DNA of 64,000 nt, from the NCBI RefSeq assembly GCF_039503195.1, contig NZ_JBCJKP010000001.1:6510001-6574000 (forward strand). The letters are read 5' to 3'. Below, piece by piece: positions 16,949 to 25,908 of the stretch. Each line of letters opens with the position of its first letter. The first letter of the stretch is position 1. Under the pieces are notes generated by a model. The model saw nothing but the letters and a program-made list of their open reading frames with translations. It ran no database searches and was not told the origin of the DNA. The translations under genes and the position numbers were made by a program. This DNA comes from Streptomyces mirabilis (lineage in GTDB: Bacteria; Actinomycetota; Actinomycetes; Streptomycetales; Streptomycetaceae).

Positions 16949-18568
16949 ATGACCATCCGTATCCTCCCGGCCGTCGGTGACGTCGACTCGGCCCGCGCGC
17001 TCGCCACCCTGCTGAGCCAGCTCGCGGACGCCGAGCCGGCCCCGCCCGTCTCCGACTCGACGGCGCTCCTCGACACCCTGGCGCGGCTCGCCACCGAGTC
17101 CCTCGACGAGCTGCCCGAAGTGGTCCTGGTCCACGAACGCATAGGTCCCGTACCGGCGTTGGACCTGATCCGCGACGTGGTCATGCGCTTCCCCGCGATC
17201 GGCGTCGTCTTCATCACCGCGGACACCAGCACCGGAGTCCTCACCGCCGCCATGGACTCCGGCGCCCGCGGCATCATCGGCCTCCCGCTGGGCTACGACG
17301 CCCTCGCCGAACGCGTCCAGGCCGCCGCCGGGTGGTCGCTCGGCATGCGCCGCCACCTCGGCAGCGGCACCCCCGAGCTGTACGCGGGCCCCGGCGGCAC
17401 CGTCGTCACCGTCACCGGGGCGAAGGGCGGCGTCGGAGCGACGGTCACCGCCGTCGAACTCGCCCTCGCCGCCCAGGCGTCGGGGCGCAGCGTCGCGCTG
17501 GTCGACCTCGACCTGCAGTCCGGGGACGTGGCCTCGTACCTGGACGTCCAGTTCCGGCGGTCGATCGCCGACCTCGCCGGAATCAGCGACATCAACCACC
17601 GCGTCCTCCAGGACGCCGTCTACACCCACGACAGCGGAGTGGGCCTCCTGCTGGCCCCGGCCGAGGGCGAGCGCGGCGAGGAGGTCACCGACCGGGTGAC
17701 CCGCCAGGTCCTGGGCGCCCTGCGCTCCCGCCACGACGTCGTGGTCGTCGACTGCGGCGCCCAGATGAACTCCGCGACCGCCGCGGCCGTCGAGATGGCC
17801 GACCGGGCCCTGCTCCTCGTCACCCCCGACGTGGTCGCCGTGCGCGCCGCCAAACGCATGGTCCGCATGTGGGACCGCCTCCAGATCCGCAAGGCGGAGG
17901 AGACGACCACGGTCGTCAACCGTTTCGCCCGCGGTACGGAGATCCAGCCCTCCCTCGTCGAACGCGTCACCGGCACCAAGGTCGCCCGCACCCCCGTCCC
18001 CGCCGCCTTCAAGGAACTCCAGTCCGTCGTCGACGCGGGGCGCCTCCAGGACCTGGACACCCGCTCCACGGTCAAGCAGGCGCTGTGGGCGCTGGCGGGG
18101 GAACTCGGTCTCGTGGTCGCCCAGGAGACCGGCGGGGGAGGCGGCAGGCGCCGCAAGACCTCCTCGGACCGGGGCGCACTGGCCCTGCGGCGCAAGGGCG
18201 GCGACCGGGGCGCGGTCACCCTCGAATTCGCCGGCATGTTCCCCATCCTGCTCGTCGTGATGACGATCCTGTGGCAGTGCGTGCTGTACGGCTACTCGTA
18301 CTCGCTGGCCGGGAACGCGGCGGACGAGGCGGCGCGGGCGGCGACGGCGGCGTACGCGGTCAACGGTGACGTACCCGGGGCGTGCCAGACGGCCGGGAGC
18401 AAGCATCTGCCGGGCGCCTGGAACGGTGCCAAGATCAGCTGCGGCGCGGCGGGCTCGGTGATGAAGGCCACCGTGAAGGTCGACGTGCCGCTCTTCTTCC
18501 CGGGCTTCGACGCCGGCTTCAAGGTGAAGGGGAACGCGGGCGCCGCGCTGGAGGGGAACAACGGATGA
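16949..18568 (+). CDS. tadZ: TadZ/CpaE-type ATPase fused to a TadE-like pseudopilin
   Basis: The 539-residue protein joins two parts that are usually separate. Residues 1-130 look like a receiver-like TadZ N-domain. Residues 150-400 are a MinD/ParA ATPase with deviant Walker A KGGVGAT (159-165), VALVDLDLQSGD, and VVVVDCGAQMN. After a Gly/Arg linker (GGGGGRRRK), residues 419-539 match TadE: DRGAVTLEFAGMFPILLVV, with the invariant Glu and a membrane helix. TadZ localises the pilus machine at the membrane; TadE is a minor pilin. The ATG at 16949 is taken; GTG 16943 is equally possible. Its stop overlaps the next ATG. There is no stop or likely start between the halves. Confidence 0.85.
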   Translation: MTIRILPAVGDVDSARALATLLSQLADAEPAPPVSDSTALLDTLARLATESLDELPEVVLVHERIGPVPALDLIRDVVMRFPAIGVVFITADTSTGVLTAAMDSGARGIIGLPLGYDALAERVQAAAGWSLGMRRHLGSGTPELYAGPGGTVVTVTGAKGGVGATVTAVELALAAQASGRSVALVDLDLQSGDVASYLDVQFRRSIADLAGISDINHRVLQDAVYTHDSGVGLLLAPAEGERGEEVTDRVTRQVLGALRSRHDVVVVDCGAQMNSATAAAVEMADRALLLVTPDVVAVRAAKRMVRMWDRLQIRKAEETTTVVNRFARGTEIQPSLVERVTGTKVARTPVPAAFKELQSVVDAGRLQDLDTRSTVKQALWALAGELGLVVAQETGGGGGRRRKTSSDRGALALRRKGGDRGAVTLEFAGMFPILLVVMTILWQCVLYGYSYSLAGNAADEAARAATAAYAVNGDVPGACQTAGSKHLPGAWNGAKISCGAAGSVMKATVKVDVPLFFPGFDAGFKVKGNAGAALEGNNG

Positions 18569-18936
18569 GGCCCCTACGGTGGCTGAGGCGTCGGCTCCGC
18601 GACGACCGGGGCGTCTCCATGCTGGAGTTCGCCGGGTTCCTGCCCATCCTGCTCGTCATCGGGATGGCCGCCATTCAGCTGGGCCTCATCGGGTACGGGA
18701 TCAACCAGGCGGGGACGGGGGCGCGGGCGGCGGCACGGGTCGCCTCGCAGGAGGGCAACGACGCGGGCACGGCGGCCGGACATGCCGCCGTGAGCGGCTG
18801 GCTCAAGCCGAACGTGACGCCCGACGAGGGCGCCGACCTCACCACGGCGACGGTCACCGTGAGAGTCCCCGGAGTGATCCCCCTCTTCGGCCCCTACACC
18901 GTCACCCGCCACGCCACCATGCCCACCGACAACTGA
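18565..18936 (+). CDS. TadE-like minor pilin / pilus assembly protein
   Basis: The 123-residue protein has a short basic start, then DDRGVSMLEFAGFLPILLVIG with the pilin-type Glu and a single membrane helix (about residues 14-42). A helical stalk rich in Ala/Gly follows, then a small extracytoplasmic beta domain. It is a second TadE paralogue next to the TadE half of the preceding fusion; the two share D-R-G-x-(V/S)-x-LEFAG. Translation is coupled by an ATGA overlap with the upstream gene. Confidence 0.85.
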   Translation: MRPLRWLRRRLRDDRGVSMLEFAGFLPILLVIGMAAIQLGLIGYGINQAGTGARAAARVASQEGNDAGTAAGHAAVSGWLKPNVTPDEGADLTTATVTVRVPGVIPLFGPYTVTRHATMPTDN

Positions 18937-18980
18937 CCCGGAAACGGAACACCGACGAATGACCGGGAGGAGCTGAACCC

Positions 18981-20321
18981 ATGAGTCTGCGCAGCCGACT
19001 CTCCACCCCCGACGAGTCGGGCCCCGCCCGCGAGGACGGACACCTCGTCGCCGTCTACCGAGCCAAGCTCCTCGAGGAGATCGACCTCGCGGAGATGTCG
19101 AGCCTGGCGGCGGCCGAACGCCGGGTACGCCTGGAGCGCGTGCTCGGCCACATCATCAGCCGTGAGGGCCCGGTCCTGTCCTCCGCCGAGCGCTCCCAGC
19201 TGATCCGGCGGGTCGTCGACGAGGCCCTCGGCCTCGGCGTCCTGGAACCGCTGCTCGCCGACGCGTCGATCACCGAGATCATGGTCAACGGGCCGGACTC
19301 CATCTTCGTGGAGCGGGCGGGACGGGTCGAACAGCTCCCTCTCCGTTTCGCCTCCCACGACCAGCTGATGCAGACCATCGAGCGCATCGTCTCCACGGTC
19401 AACCGCCGCGTCGACGAGTCGAACCCCATGGTCGACGCCCGACTCCCCACCGGCGAGCGCGTCAACGTCATCATCCCGCCGCTCGCCCTCACCGGCCCCA
19501 CCCTCACCATCCGCCGCTTCCCCCGTGCCTACACCCTCCCCGAACTCATTGATCTCGGCTCGCTCGACGAGCAGATGCTGATGCTGCTCGCGGCCTTCGT
19601 GCGGGCCCGCTTCAACGTCATCGTCAGCGGCGGCACCGGCAGCGGGAAGACGACCCTGCTCAACGCCCTCTCCGGCCTGATCCCGTCCCGCGAGCGCATC
19701 ATCACCATCGAGGACTCGGCCGAACTCCAGCTCCAGCAGGAACACGTCATCCGGCTGGAGTCCCGCCCCCCGAACGTCGAGGGCAAGGGCCACATCACCA
19801 TCCGCGACCTGGTCCGCAACTCCCTCCGTATGCGTCCCGACCGCATCATCGTCGGCGAGGTCCGCGGCGGCGAGACCCTCGACATGCTCCAGGCGATGTC
19901 GACCGGTCACGACGGGTCCCTGGCCACCGTCCACGCGAACTCCGCCGAGGACGCCCTCATGAGGCTCCAGACCCTCGGCTCGATGTCCGAGGTCCAGATC
20001 CCCTTCGAGGCGCTGAAGGACCAGATCAACTCGGCCGTGGACGTCGTCGTCCAGCTCACCCGCCACGCCGACGGCTCCCGCAAGGTCACCGAGATAGCCC
20101 TGGTCGTCTCACACGGCCGCGAACAGTTCCGCGTCGTCCCCGTCACCCGCTTCGTCCCCCGCCCCGCAGGACCCGACCGTGTCGTGCACGGCCGTTTCGA
20201 GCACCTGCCGGTGCCGCGCCAGGTCGCCGAGAAGCTGTACGTCGCCAACGAACCGCTGCCGCCCGCGTTCGGCGTGGCCGAGGTCCTCGACGTACTCGAC
20301 ACGAGGCGGGCCATCGGATGA
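18981..20321 (+). CDS. tadA: Tad secretion ATPase TadA/CpaF
   Basis: The 446-residue protein is a type II/IV secretion ATPase that powers Flp pilus assembly at the inner face of the membrane. An N-domain (about residues 30-180) includes [17 protein letters not shown] and [20 protein letters not shown]. The motor follows, with Walker A GGTGSGKT (217-224), an Asp box, [12 protein letters not shown] (Walker B/Arg finger region) and the [15 protein letters not shown] histidine box. The length and motif order fit CpaF. It starts 44 bases after the TadE gene, with GGGAGGAGC upstream. Confidence 0.95.
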   Translation: MSLRSRLSTPDESGPAREDGHLVAVYRAKLLEEIDLAEMSSLAAAERRVRLERVLGHIISREGPVLSSAERSQLIRRVVDEALGLGVLEPLLADASITEIMVNGPDSIFVERAGRVEQLPLRFASHDQLMQTIERIVSTVNRRVDESNPMVDARLPTGERVNVIIPPLALTGPTLTIRRFPRAYTLPELIDLGSLDEQMLMLLAAFVRARFNVIVSGGTGSGKTTLLNALSGLIPSRERIITIEDSAELQLQQEHVIRLESRPPNVEGKGHITIRDLVRNSLRMRPDRIIVGEVRGGETLDMLQAMSTGHDGSLATVHANSAEDALMRLQTLGSMSEVQIPFEALKDQINSAVDVVVQLTRHADGSRKVTEIALVVSHGREQFRVVPVTRFVPRPAGPDRVVHGRFEHLPVPRQVAEKLYVANEPLPPAFGVAEVLDVLDTRRAIG

Positions 20322-20349
20322 CCGACCCCGCCCCCGAAGGGAGGCAGCC

Positions 20350-21291
20350 ATGAACGACCCCGCACTCCTCGCCCTCGGCGCCACCGTGCTGTGCGGCACC
20401 CTCGCCGTCGCGGGCGTCCACCTGTACGCCTCGGGCCGTGCCCAGCGCCAGGCCCTCGTCGACCGCCTCTCCGGCGGCGGCCCGCTGCGCACCGCGGCCG
20501 GCCGCGTACGCCGTTTCGCCGCGATCGACCGCCGACTGCGCCGCACCCGCCTCGGCCGGACGATCCACCTGCGCCTGTCGGCGACGGGCCTGGACGTGAC
20601 GGCGGGGGAGTTCGCCACGTACGTCACGGCCGTCGTCGTCGCGCTGTGGCTGATCGCCGCGTCGGTGCTGGCCCCCTTCTTCGGTCCGATCGCCGCCCTC
20701 GTGGGCGTGTGGAGCGCGGCCATCTTCCTCAACTGGCAGCGCCAGAAACGCATCGAGGCCTTCATCGGCCAACTCCCCGACGTGGCACGCCTGCTGGCCA
20801 ACGCCACCGCCGCGGGACTGGCCCTGCGGACGGCGCTGGCGATGGCGGCGGAGGAGCTCGAAGCCCCTGCGGGCGAGGAACTCGCCCACGTGGCCGACCA
20901 GTTGATGCTGGGCCGCACCATCGACGACGCCCTCGGTGAACTCTCCGAGCGCCTCCCGTCCCGTGAGCTGATCGTCCTCGTCACGACCCTGGTCCTCGCC
21001 AACAAGGCCGGCGGTTCGGTCGTCAGCTCCCTACGCAACCTCACCCACACCCTGGAGGACCGCAAGGAGACCCGTCGCGAGGTCCGCACCATGCTCTCCG
21101 AGGTCAACGCCACCGCCTTCACGGTCCCGATGCTCGGCCTCGGCTCGCTGCTCCTGATCAACTCCTCGAACGAGGGCGCCCTCGCCCGTGTCACCGGCTC
21201 CGGCCTCGGCCAGACCCTCGTCCTGATCTCGCTCGGCCTCTACACCGTCGGCTTCTTCGTCATCCGCCGCCTCGGCAAGATCGAAGTCTGA
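20350..21291 (+). CDS. tadB: Tad inner-membrane platform protein TadB
   Basis: The 313-residue polytopic protein has an N-terminal helix, a cytoplasmic segment with basic residues (RFAAIDRRLRRTRLGRTIHLRLSA region), two central hydrophobic segments (about residues 85-125), a T2SSF/GspF domain (LPDVARLLANATAAGL ... GKTID-like GRTIDDALGELSERLP), and two C-terminal helices. With TadC it forms the membrane platform on which TadA acts. The ATG at 20350 has a GGGAGG Shine-Dalgarno; it follows tadA by 28 bases. Confidence 0.9.
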   Translation: MNDPALLALGATVLCGTLAVAGVHLYASGRAQRQALVDRLSGGGPLRTAAGRVRRFAAIDRRLRRTRLGRTIHLRLSATGLDVTAGEFATYVTAVVVALWLIAASVLAPFFGPIAALVGVWSAAIFLNWQRQKRIEAFIGQLPDVARLLANATAAGLALRTALAMAAEELEAPAGEELAHVADQLMLGRTIDDALGELSERLPSRELIVLVTTLVLANKAGGSVVSSLRNLTHTLEDRKETRREVRTMLSEVNATAFTVPMLGLGSLLLINSSNEGALARVTGSGLGQTLVLISLGLYTVGFFVIRRLGKIEV

Positions 21292-21307
21292 GAGAGGAGG
21301 GGTCACG

Positions 21308-22198
21308 TTGCTCGCGCTGCTGCTCGCCCTCCTGACGGCCGGAGCCGTCGCGGGCGCCCTGCTGGGCATCCGCATGATCCGCGCCGACGCCAAACTCCCG
21401 AGCGACCTCGCGCTCGCCCTGGAGGTCGGCGGAACCCGCGTCTCCACGGCCGAGTCCGCCGTCGACCGCCTCGGCATGCGCTTCGCGCCCACGGTCCTGC
21501 GTCTGATGGGCCCCCGCCGCGTCGAGGCCAAACGCCGCCGCATCGACATGGCGGGCAATCCCGGCGGCCTGACCCTCAACCGCTACGCCGCCCGCCGGGC
21601 GGTGTACGGCGTCTTCGGCGTCGTCCTCGGCCTCGTCTTCCTCTCCAACGGCCAGCTCCTGTTCGCCGTGCTCACCCTGGCCTTCGGGCTCGTCGCCGCC
21701 GACGCCCTCATCTGGCAGGCCGTCCGCGAACGCAAGGAGGTCATCGACCGCACCCTCCCCGACTTCCTCGACGTCCTCGCGGTCGTGGTCTCGGCGGGCC
21801 TCGGCTTCCGTCAGGCGCTGGACCGGGTCGCGGAGAAGTACGAGGGCCCCTGGGCGGACGAACTGCGCATCACGCTGCGCCAGATGGACATGGGCGTCAG
21901 CCGCCGTCAGGCCTTCGACGGACTGCGCAAGCGCAACTCCTCCGAGCAGGTGGCCCAGTTCGTCTCGGCGCTGCAGCAGGGCGAGGAGCTGGGTTCCCCC
22001 ATCGCCGAGACCCTCATCCAACTCGCCACGGACATGCGCCGCACGGACGCCCAGAACGCCCGCCGCCGCGCCGCCAAGACCATCCCCAAGGCGACGATGG
22101 TGACCCTCGTCTTCATGCTCCCGGCGACGATGATCCTGATCGCCACGGGCATGTTCCTGGGGTCGGGCACGAACTTCGGTTCGATCCTGGGCCGCTGA
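21308..22198 (+). CDS. tadC: Tad inner-membrane platform protein TadC
   Basis: The 296-residue protein belongs to the GspF-like TadC family. It has hydrophobic segments near the N-terminus (about residues 1-22), in the middle (about 98-140) and at the C-terminus (about 265-290). The cytoplasmic T2SSF part includes LPDFLDVLAVVVSAGLGFRQAL, LRQMDMGVSRRQAFDGL and QQGEELGSPIAETL. The start is TTG at 21308, preceded by a strong GAGAGGAGGGG. Its TGA overlaps the ATG of the sensor kinase, so pilus and signalling genes are coupled. Confidence 0.9.
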   Translation: MLALLLALLTAGAVAGALLGIRMIRADAKLPSDLALALEVGGTRVSTAESAVDRLGMRFAPTVLRLMGPRRVEAKRRRIDMAGNPGGLTLNRYAARRAVYGVFGVVLGLVFLSNGQLLFAVLTLAFGLVAADALIWQAVRERKEVIDRTLPDFLDVLAVVVSAGLGFRQALDRVAEKYEGPWADELRITLRQMDMGVSRRQAFDGLRKRNSSEQVAQFVSALQQGEELGSPIAETLIQLATDMRRTDAQNARRRAAKTIPKATMVTLVFMLPATMILIATGMFLGSGTNFGSILGR

Positions 22199-23622
22199 TG
22201 ACCAGCCGCCGTGCTCCCCTGCCGAGGCCGTCACCGCCCTGGACGCTCCCTCAGTGGTTGTCGCAGCCGCCGCCGTGGCTGACCCGGCTGTGGGCGCGGC
22301 GGCACCTCGCGAGCACCGAGGACGGCTACCTGGCCGACGACGCCCCGGCCCCCGGCAGCGTCCGCCTCCAGCTCAACGCCCTCCAGGCACTGTGTCGCCA
22401 GGCCTTCGGCGTCCGCCTCGCCGCGATCGCCATCGGCGCCCCCTTCGCGATGACCAACGCCGTGAACGGCCCGCCCCGCTACACGGTCCTGGCCGCCGCC
22501 GTCCTCGGCGTCATGGGCTCGTACGCCATGCTCAGGGACTGGGAACGGTTCGGCCCCCGCCTCCTCGCGCACCCCGGCCTCATGGCCGTGGACCTGACCT
22601 TCGGCGCGGTCCTGCTCCTGACGGCGTCCCCCGCGTCCCCCCTCGCGTACGCGACGGTCTGCACCCCACTTCTTGCGGGCCTGCTGTACGGCTGGCGCGG
22701 CTCGGGCATCTTCACCGGCCTGCAGCTGATCGTGCTGGTGACGGTGTACAGGGCCTGGCAACACCACCCGGGATCCGGCGCCAGCACCCTCCTCGTGGCG
22801 GGCTTCTGCGTCGGCGCCGGCATCATCGGCGTCACCCTGCGAAACCTGATGTTCCGCTTCGGTACGGCGAGCCAGGCGCTGTCGGAGGCGAACTCCCGCC
22901 TGGCCGTCGCCGAGGCGGTGGAGTCCGAACGGGCACGCCTGGCCCGCGAGATGCACGACTCGGTCGCGAAGACCCTGCACGGCCTGGCCCTGGCGGCCGA
23001 GGCCCTCGCCACCTCGGCCGCCGCCGGGGACGCGGACCCGCACACGCTGGGGCGGCAGGCGACGATGGTCGCGGGCGCGGCCCGCCGGGCGGCCGCGGAG
23101 TCCCGCGACCTCCTCTCCGACCTGCGCCGCCACACGGACCTCACGAGTGCGAACACGGACGTCCTGTCCGAACTCGACTCTCGGGTGCGGGCCTTCGAGT
23201 CCCGCACCCACCTCCCCACATCCCTCCACCACCGGGGCGAGCCCCCGATCCTCCCGTACGCCACCGCCCACCACGTCCTGGCGATCGTGTCCGAGGCGCT
23301 GGAGAACGCGCACCGCCACGCGGGCGCGACGCGGGTGACGGTGGAACTCGACGTGTCGGAAACCGAGTGCGCCGTACGCGTACGGGACGACGGAGTCGGT
23401 CTGCCCCCGCCCGCCGCCCTCGACGACCCGACCCTCGACGACCTGACCAGATCCGGCCACTTCGGGCTGCTCGGCATGGCGGAGCGAGCCGCGTCGCTGG
23501 GCGGCCGTATCGACCTGAACCGTTCCCCGCAAGGAGGCGCGGAGATTCATCTGACCCTCCCGCGATCCTCCGCCGTCCCCCACCGTCCCCCCACCCCCCA
23601 AGAGGAGGCCGCACATGCCTGA
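22198..23622 (+). CDS. NarL-type sensor histidine kinase inside the pilus operon
   Basis: The 474-residue membrane kinase has about four to five hydrophobic segments between residues 70 and 215. The cytoplasmic HisKA_3 domain (ERARLAREMHDSVAKTLHG; phospho-acceptor His253) leads to an HATPase domain with EALENAHRHAGA (N box), VRDDGVGLP (G1) and HFGLLGMAERAASLGG (G2). It should phosphorylate the response regulator encoded next, which overlaps it by 8 bases. The input signal is unknown. The coupling of the ATG to the tadC stop suggests that it monitors pilus assembly or the envelope. Confidence 0.9.
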   Translation: MTSRRAPLPRPSPPWTLPQWLSQPPPWLTRLWARRHLASTEDGYLADDAPAPGSVRLQLNALQALCRQAFGVRLAAIAIGAPFAMTNAVNGPPRYTVLAAAVLGVMGSYAMLRDWERFGPRLLAHPGLMAVDLTFGAVLLLTASPASPLAYATVCTPLLAGLLYGWRGSGIFTGLQLIVLVTVYRAWQHHPGSGASTLLVAGFCVGAGIIGVTLRNLMFRFGTASQALSEANSRLAVAEAVESERARLAREMHDSVAKTLHGLALAAEALATSAAAGDADPHTLGRQATMVAGAARRAAAESRDLLSDLRRHTDLTSANTDVLSELDSRVRAFESRTHLPTSLHHRGEPPILPYATAHHVLAIVSEALENAHRHAGATRVTVELDVSETECAVRVRDDGVGLPPPAALDDPTLDDLTRSGHFGLLGMAERAASLGGRIDLNRSPQGGAEIHLTLPRSSAVPHRPPTPQEEAAHA

Positions 23623-24346
23623 CCAGGCACTTCCCGGCCCGAACCTCCGTGTACTCGTGGCCGACGACAACCCGGTCGTCCGGGCCGGCCTGGCCGCGCT
23701 GCTCGACGGCCACCCGGACCTCGAGGTCGTCGCGCAGGCGGCCGACGGCGAGACGGCCATCGCGGCCGCGACCCGACTGCGCCCGGACGTCGTCCTCCTC
23801 GACGTCCGCATGCCCGGCACGGACGGCCTGACCGCCCTTCCCGCCCTCTCCCTGCTCGCCCCCGTGATGATGCTGACCTACAGCGGCGAACCCGAGGTCG
23901 TGGCCGAGGCGTTGCGGCGGGGCGCGGTCGGTTATCTCGTCCACGGCGAGTTCACGGCCGCCGAACTGATCTCCGCCGTACGGGAGGTACGGCAGGCGAA
24001 GACGACTGTCCCGGATTCGCTCGGTGTTTCGTACGAACCGAACGATTTCCCTTCGCATCTGCAACTGGTTGTGGGACAGTCGTCGAAGGCCCGGTCCGGC
24101 TTCGCGGCGAGGCTCCACCGCCGCGTGCCCAACCGGCTCAACTTCGGCCTGAGTTCACGGGAGGTGGAGGTCATGGATCTCATCGCGTCCGGCATGAGCA
24201 ATCAGCAGATCGCCGCCGCCTGCTTCATCAGCGAGAAGACCGTCAAGAACCACATCAACCGCATCTTCGCAAAGCTGCACAGTTCCTCGCGCAGCGAAGC
24301 GATCGCCCACTGGCTGGGCACGGCACGTGAGGGGTGGAGCCGATGA
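23615..24346 (+). CDS. NarL/LuxR-family response regulator
   Basis: The 243-residue regulator has a receiver domain (about residues 11-125, acidic pair D17-D18, phospho-acceptor D63 in VVLLDVRMPG, switch Thr/Lys region after MMLTYSG). A linker follows, then a C-terminal LuxR helix-turn-helix (about 175-240: LSSREVEVMDLIASGMSNQQ and SEKTVKNHINRIF). It is the partner of the overlapping kinase gene. Likely targets include the flp pilin just downstream, but no operator is visible that would prove it. Confidence 0.9.
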   Translation: MPDQALPGPNLRVLVADDNPVVRAGLAALLDGHPDLEVVAQAADGETAIAAATRLRPDVVLLDVRMPGTDGLTALPALSLLAPVMMLTYSGEPEVVAEALRRGAVGYLVHGEFTAAELISAVREVRQAKTTVPDSLGVSYEPNDFPSHLQLVVGQSSKARSGFAARLHRRVPNRLNFGLSSREVEVMDLIASGMSNQQIAAACFISEKTVKNHINRIFAKLHSSSRSEAIAHWLGTAREGWSR

Positions 24347-24451
24347 CTCCACCAACGGCAAGTTGGGCCCCTGGGCCCACCCGGAGTAGGCGTGGTCTCA
24401 CGTACGGTGCTCGGGTCGGTAGTGGTGGCGTCGGGTGGGAGGACAGGGGCC

Positions 24452-24697
24452 ATGGTGACGAGGGACTGGACGCTGAGGGTGGGGGTCCGGGTGGAGCGCG
24501 CTCTGCAGGACTGGACGGAGACGGTTTCCACCCGGATGCGCGGACGCGGGCGGGATGCCGGGGCGGGGTTTGTGGAGTACGCGGGCCTGATGATTCTGAT
24601 CGCGGGGATCTACACCCTCATCGATCAGCTCGGCCTGAACGGAAAGATCTCGCAGGCGATCGGCAACGCAGTGAACAGAGTCATCGGCGGAGCTTGA
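24452..24697 (+). CDS. flp: Flp-type IVb pilin
   Basis: The 81-residue prepilin is likely the structural subunit of the pilus. It has a positively charged leader of about 48 residues ending RGRDAGAG, then FVEYAGLMILIAGIYTLIDQ. This is the type IVb signature with Glu five residues into the mature part and a long hydrophobic helix. Cleavage is expected after the Gly before FVEYA. GGAGG lies upstream of the ATG at 24452; GTG 24392 in the same frame is less likely. No prepilin peptidase gene (tadV/cpaA) is in the window, so processing must use one encoded elsewhere. Confidence 0.82.
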   Translation: MVTRDWTLRVGVRVERALQDWTETVSTRMRGRGRDAGAGFVEYAGLMILIAGIYTLIDQLGLNGKISQAIGNAVNRVIGGA

Positions 24698-25299
24698 TCG
24701 GCGGCCCACCGCACAGCGACCGAGGACAGACCCTCCCCATCTACATCTGGATGACGGGGATTCTGCTCTTCGCCGCGATCGCCTTCTTCGTGTTCGCCCA
24801 AGCAGCGTCCGCCCGGAATGGAGCTCAATCCGCGGCGGACGCTGCGGCGTTGGCGGCCGCACGGGACTCCCGCGACGAGCTGATGACAGGCTTGACGGGG
24901 GCCGTGGGCACGAATGACCACTGGCTGGACTGGCTCAAGGGCAACCTGTTCAAGGGCACTGGAGCCGAGGCTGCGGCCGGTCGGCTGGCCGCCGAGAACC
25001 ACTCGACCGTGCAGGGTTTTAAACCAACCGCAGTGAACGGATTTCCGGGCTACCGAGTGGATATCGAGACCCGGTACACGGTTGGCAAGTCGATCATTCC
25101 TGGTACAGAGGACAAGCATGCGACGGCCCATGCCACCGCTGTCATCCAGCCGCGCTGCGACTTCGATCCGGCCGCGGATCCCAAGAAGCCCGTCGAACTG
25201 AACTGCGACGGACAGATCGTCAACATCGACCCCGGAAAGTTCGATCCGGTCGACCTTCCGGACCCGTCCGTGCTGTTCTCTGTGCATCTGGCCGAGTGA
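24694..25299 (+). CDS. TadE/TadG-like pilus assembly protein
   Basis: The 201-residue protein starts at a TTG (24694) that overlaps the flp stop in TTGA. An N-terminal DRGQTLPIYIWMTGILLFAA begins a membrane helix (about residues 9-40), followed by ARNGAQSAADAAALAAARDSR. This is the motif of TadG/putative Flp pilus-assembly proteins with a von Willebrand-like or simple exported domain. The exported part (about 55-201) has two Cys residues (PRCDFD and LNCDG) that could form a disulphide. It lies between the pilin gene and a lipoprotein gene 15 bases downstream. Confidence 0.8.
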   Translation: MIGGPPHSDRGQTLPIYIWMTGILLFAAIAFFVFAQAASARNGAQSAADAAALAAARDSRDELMTGLTGAVGTNDHWLDWLKGNLFKGTGAEAAAGRLAAENHSTVQGFKPTAVNGFPGYRVDIETRYTVGKSIIPGTEDKHATAHATAVIQPRCDFDPAADPKKPVELNCDGQIVNIDPGKFDPVDLPDPSVLFSVHLAE

Positions 25300-25314
25300 G
25301 AGGAAGCCGTACCG

Positions 25315-25905
25315 ATGGATCTCCGGCACACCATGAAGGGCCGCAGGGCGCTGAGCGCACTGGCGATCACGGCTGGGTTGCTCCTCACGGTGGCCGGTTG
25401 CGGAGGGGGCGGAGACGCCAAGTCGGGTAAGCAGGCGCCGACTTCGTCATCTGCCCGGAACACCGGTGACGGCAAGGCGAAGGAAAGCGGATCACCTGCT
25501 GTGAATCAAGCGATCGCCGAAGTGAAGAGCAACGGCCTCACGCTGACGATCACCTCGGCCAAGCGCGACCAGGGTGGGTTCGTCACTGTCAACGGCACGG
25601 TGACCAACGGTACCTCCGGCATCTGGATCGGCGCCGAATGGATCAGCGACGAGACCGAGTTGAAGAGCAACGGCGGATCCCTGGCCGGAGCCAGTCTGGT
25701 CGACGAGAAGGGCAAGAAGAAGTACCTCATCCTCCGGGACACCGAAGGGCACTGCCTCTGCACGAAGTTCCAGGGCGGTGTCTCCCAGGGCGCCACCGTC
25801 GACTGGTTCGCCCAGTTCCCGGCGCCGCCCGCCGGGACGACGAGCGTGCAGTTCCAGGTACCGACCATGCCCCCGGCCACCCTCACACTCTCCGACGGCG
25901 AGTGA
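25315..25905 (+). CDS. Putative lipoprotein of the pilus operon
   Basis: The 196-residue product has a basic start, a hydrophobic stretch and lipobox TVAGC (Cys at about residue 30), then a Gly/Ser linker and a soluble domain (about 62-190). The domain has an immunoglobulin-like strand pattern: GLTLTITSAKRDQGGFVTV, NGTVTNGTSG, and TTSVQFQVP. A CLC pair is present in GHCLCTKF. I do not recognise a family. Position between TadG-like and OmpA-like genes points to a role in anchoring pili in the envelope. Confidence 0.75.
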   Translation: MDLRHTMKGRRALSALAITAGLLLTVAGCGGGGDAKSGKQAPTSSSARNTGDGKAKESGSPAVNQAIAEVKSNGLTLTITSAKRDQGGFVTVNGTVTNGTSGIWIGAEWISDETELKSNGGSLAGASLVDEKGKKKYLILRDTEGHCLCTKFQGGVSQGATVDWFAQFPAPPAGTTSVQFQVPTMPPATLTLSDGE

Positions 25906-25908
25906 CCC

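Noticed and set aside
16949..18568. TadZ and TadE as two separate genes
   Set aside because: No stop codon and no ATG/GTG/TTG with a Shine-Dalgarno exists in the linker, so a single chain is reported, with an indel left open.
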